The notes below the pieces were generated by a model. The model saw nothing but the letters and a program-made list of their open reading frames with translations. It made no database searches and was not told the origin of the DNA. From NCBI GenBank assembly GCA_009773415.1, contig WSNO01000024.1:1-42233 (forward strand): a DNA stretch of 42,233 bases, in the 5' to 3' direction. Below, piece after piece: positions 42,156 through 42,233 of the stretch (positions are counted from its first letter, which is position 1; each line of letters starts with the position of its first letter). The translations under genes and the position numbers were made by a program. Origin of the DNA: Nitrospirota bacterium (lineage in GTDB: Bacteria; Nitrospirota; Thermodesulfovibrionia; Thermodesulfovibrionales; Dissulfurispiraceae).

Positions 42156-42233
42156 TTTTTCAACCGAATAGATTTCCCAAATGAGAGGGGTATTCAATAA
42201 GCCCGAACGCATCGAACCCGCGTCGGCTTGCCA

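Noticed and set aside
42190-42233. A T-loop-like GGTTCGA on the minus strand suggesting a tRNA at the right edge
   Set aside because: The flanking bases do not form an acceptor or anticodon arm within the visible sequence.
1-42233. CRISPR arrays, rRNA or tRNA genes, prophage or conjugation genes
   Set aside because: No regularly spaced repeats, no rRNA or tRNA structures and no phage or transfer genes were seen. The only mobile element is the IS630-like one.

Overview
The window comes from an anaerobic or microaerobic Gram-negative bacterium. Evidence: two TonB-dependent outer-membrane receptors, ExbB/ExbD/TonB and the LPS heptose epimerase HldD; an oxygen-sensitive class III ribonucleotide reductase; and the tail of a NiFe-hydrogenase b-type cytochrome at the left edge. 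A UGA codon that very probably encodes selenocysteine implies that the host makes selenoproteins. Gene content would fit a Nitrospirota or Desulfobacterota-type anaerobe, but the phylum is inference only.

Layout. 1-1430: hydrogenase cytochrome tail, then a YeeE/YedE sulfur/selenium-type transporter (+ strand). 1440-2890: a decayed copy of a tonB gene with its leader, followed by an intact IS630-like element. 2881-31298: a nearly 29 kb block read entirely on the minus strand. From its upstream end: hldD-cooT-94 aa protein; a methyltransferase followed by exbB-exbD-tonB-receptor-BtuF/BtuC/BtuD-type importer-ABC-2 exporter-cobN-chlI-chlD; a cobalamin riboswitch with btuF-nrdD-nrdG; and tonB-receptor-BtuF/C/D-162 aa protein. 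Apart from the btuF-nrdDG operon, each of these transcription units begins with a copy of the same unidentified leader RNA ending in an intrinsic terminator (copies at about 9.1, 29.4 and 31.4 kb; a dead copy at 1.65 kb). 31.7-33.8 kb: pdxA and an Old-Yellow-Enzyme oxidoreductase (+). 33.8-36.0 kb (-): two NifX-like proteins, a DUF134 regulator and a YeeE/YedE pair, one member carrying in-frame UGA at its conserved cysteine. 36.1-38.0 kb (+): ArsR regulator, polyferredoxin, DedA protein. 38.1-42.2 kb: small basic protein, trmJ, a lipoprotein with a LolCD/MacB-type ABC transporter, and a tautomerase-like protein.

How it fits together. The minus-strand block looks like a tetrapyrrole/corrinoid or metal-chelate acquisition island: outer-membrane receptors energised by TonB-ExbBD, periplasmic binding proteins and inner-membrane ABC importers, with a CobN-ChlI-ChlD chelatase that could insert or remove a metal. 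The B12 riboswitch in front of btuF-nrdDG suggests that the B12-independent ribonucleotide reductase is made when cobalamin is short. The shared leader also controls cooT (nickel-binding family), so a metal or metal-tetrapyrrole signal is the leading guess for its ligand. The strongest candidates for something new are this leader RNA family and the putative selenocysteine-containing YeeE/YedE transporter.
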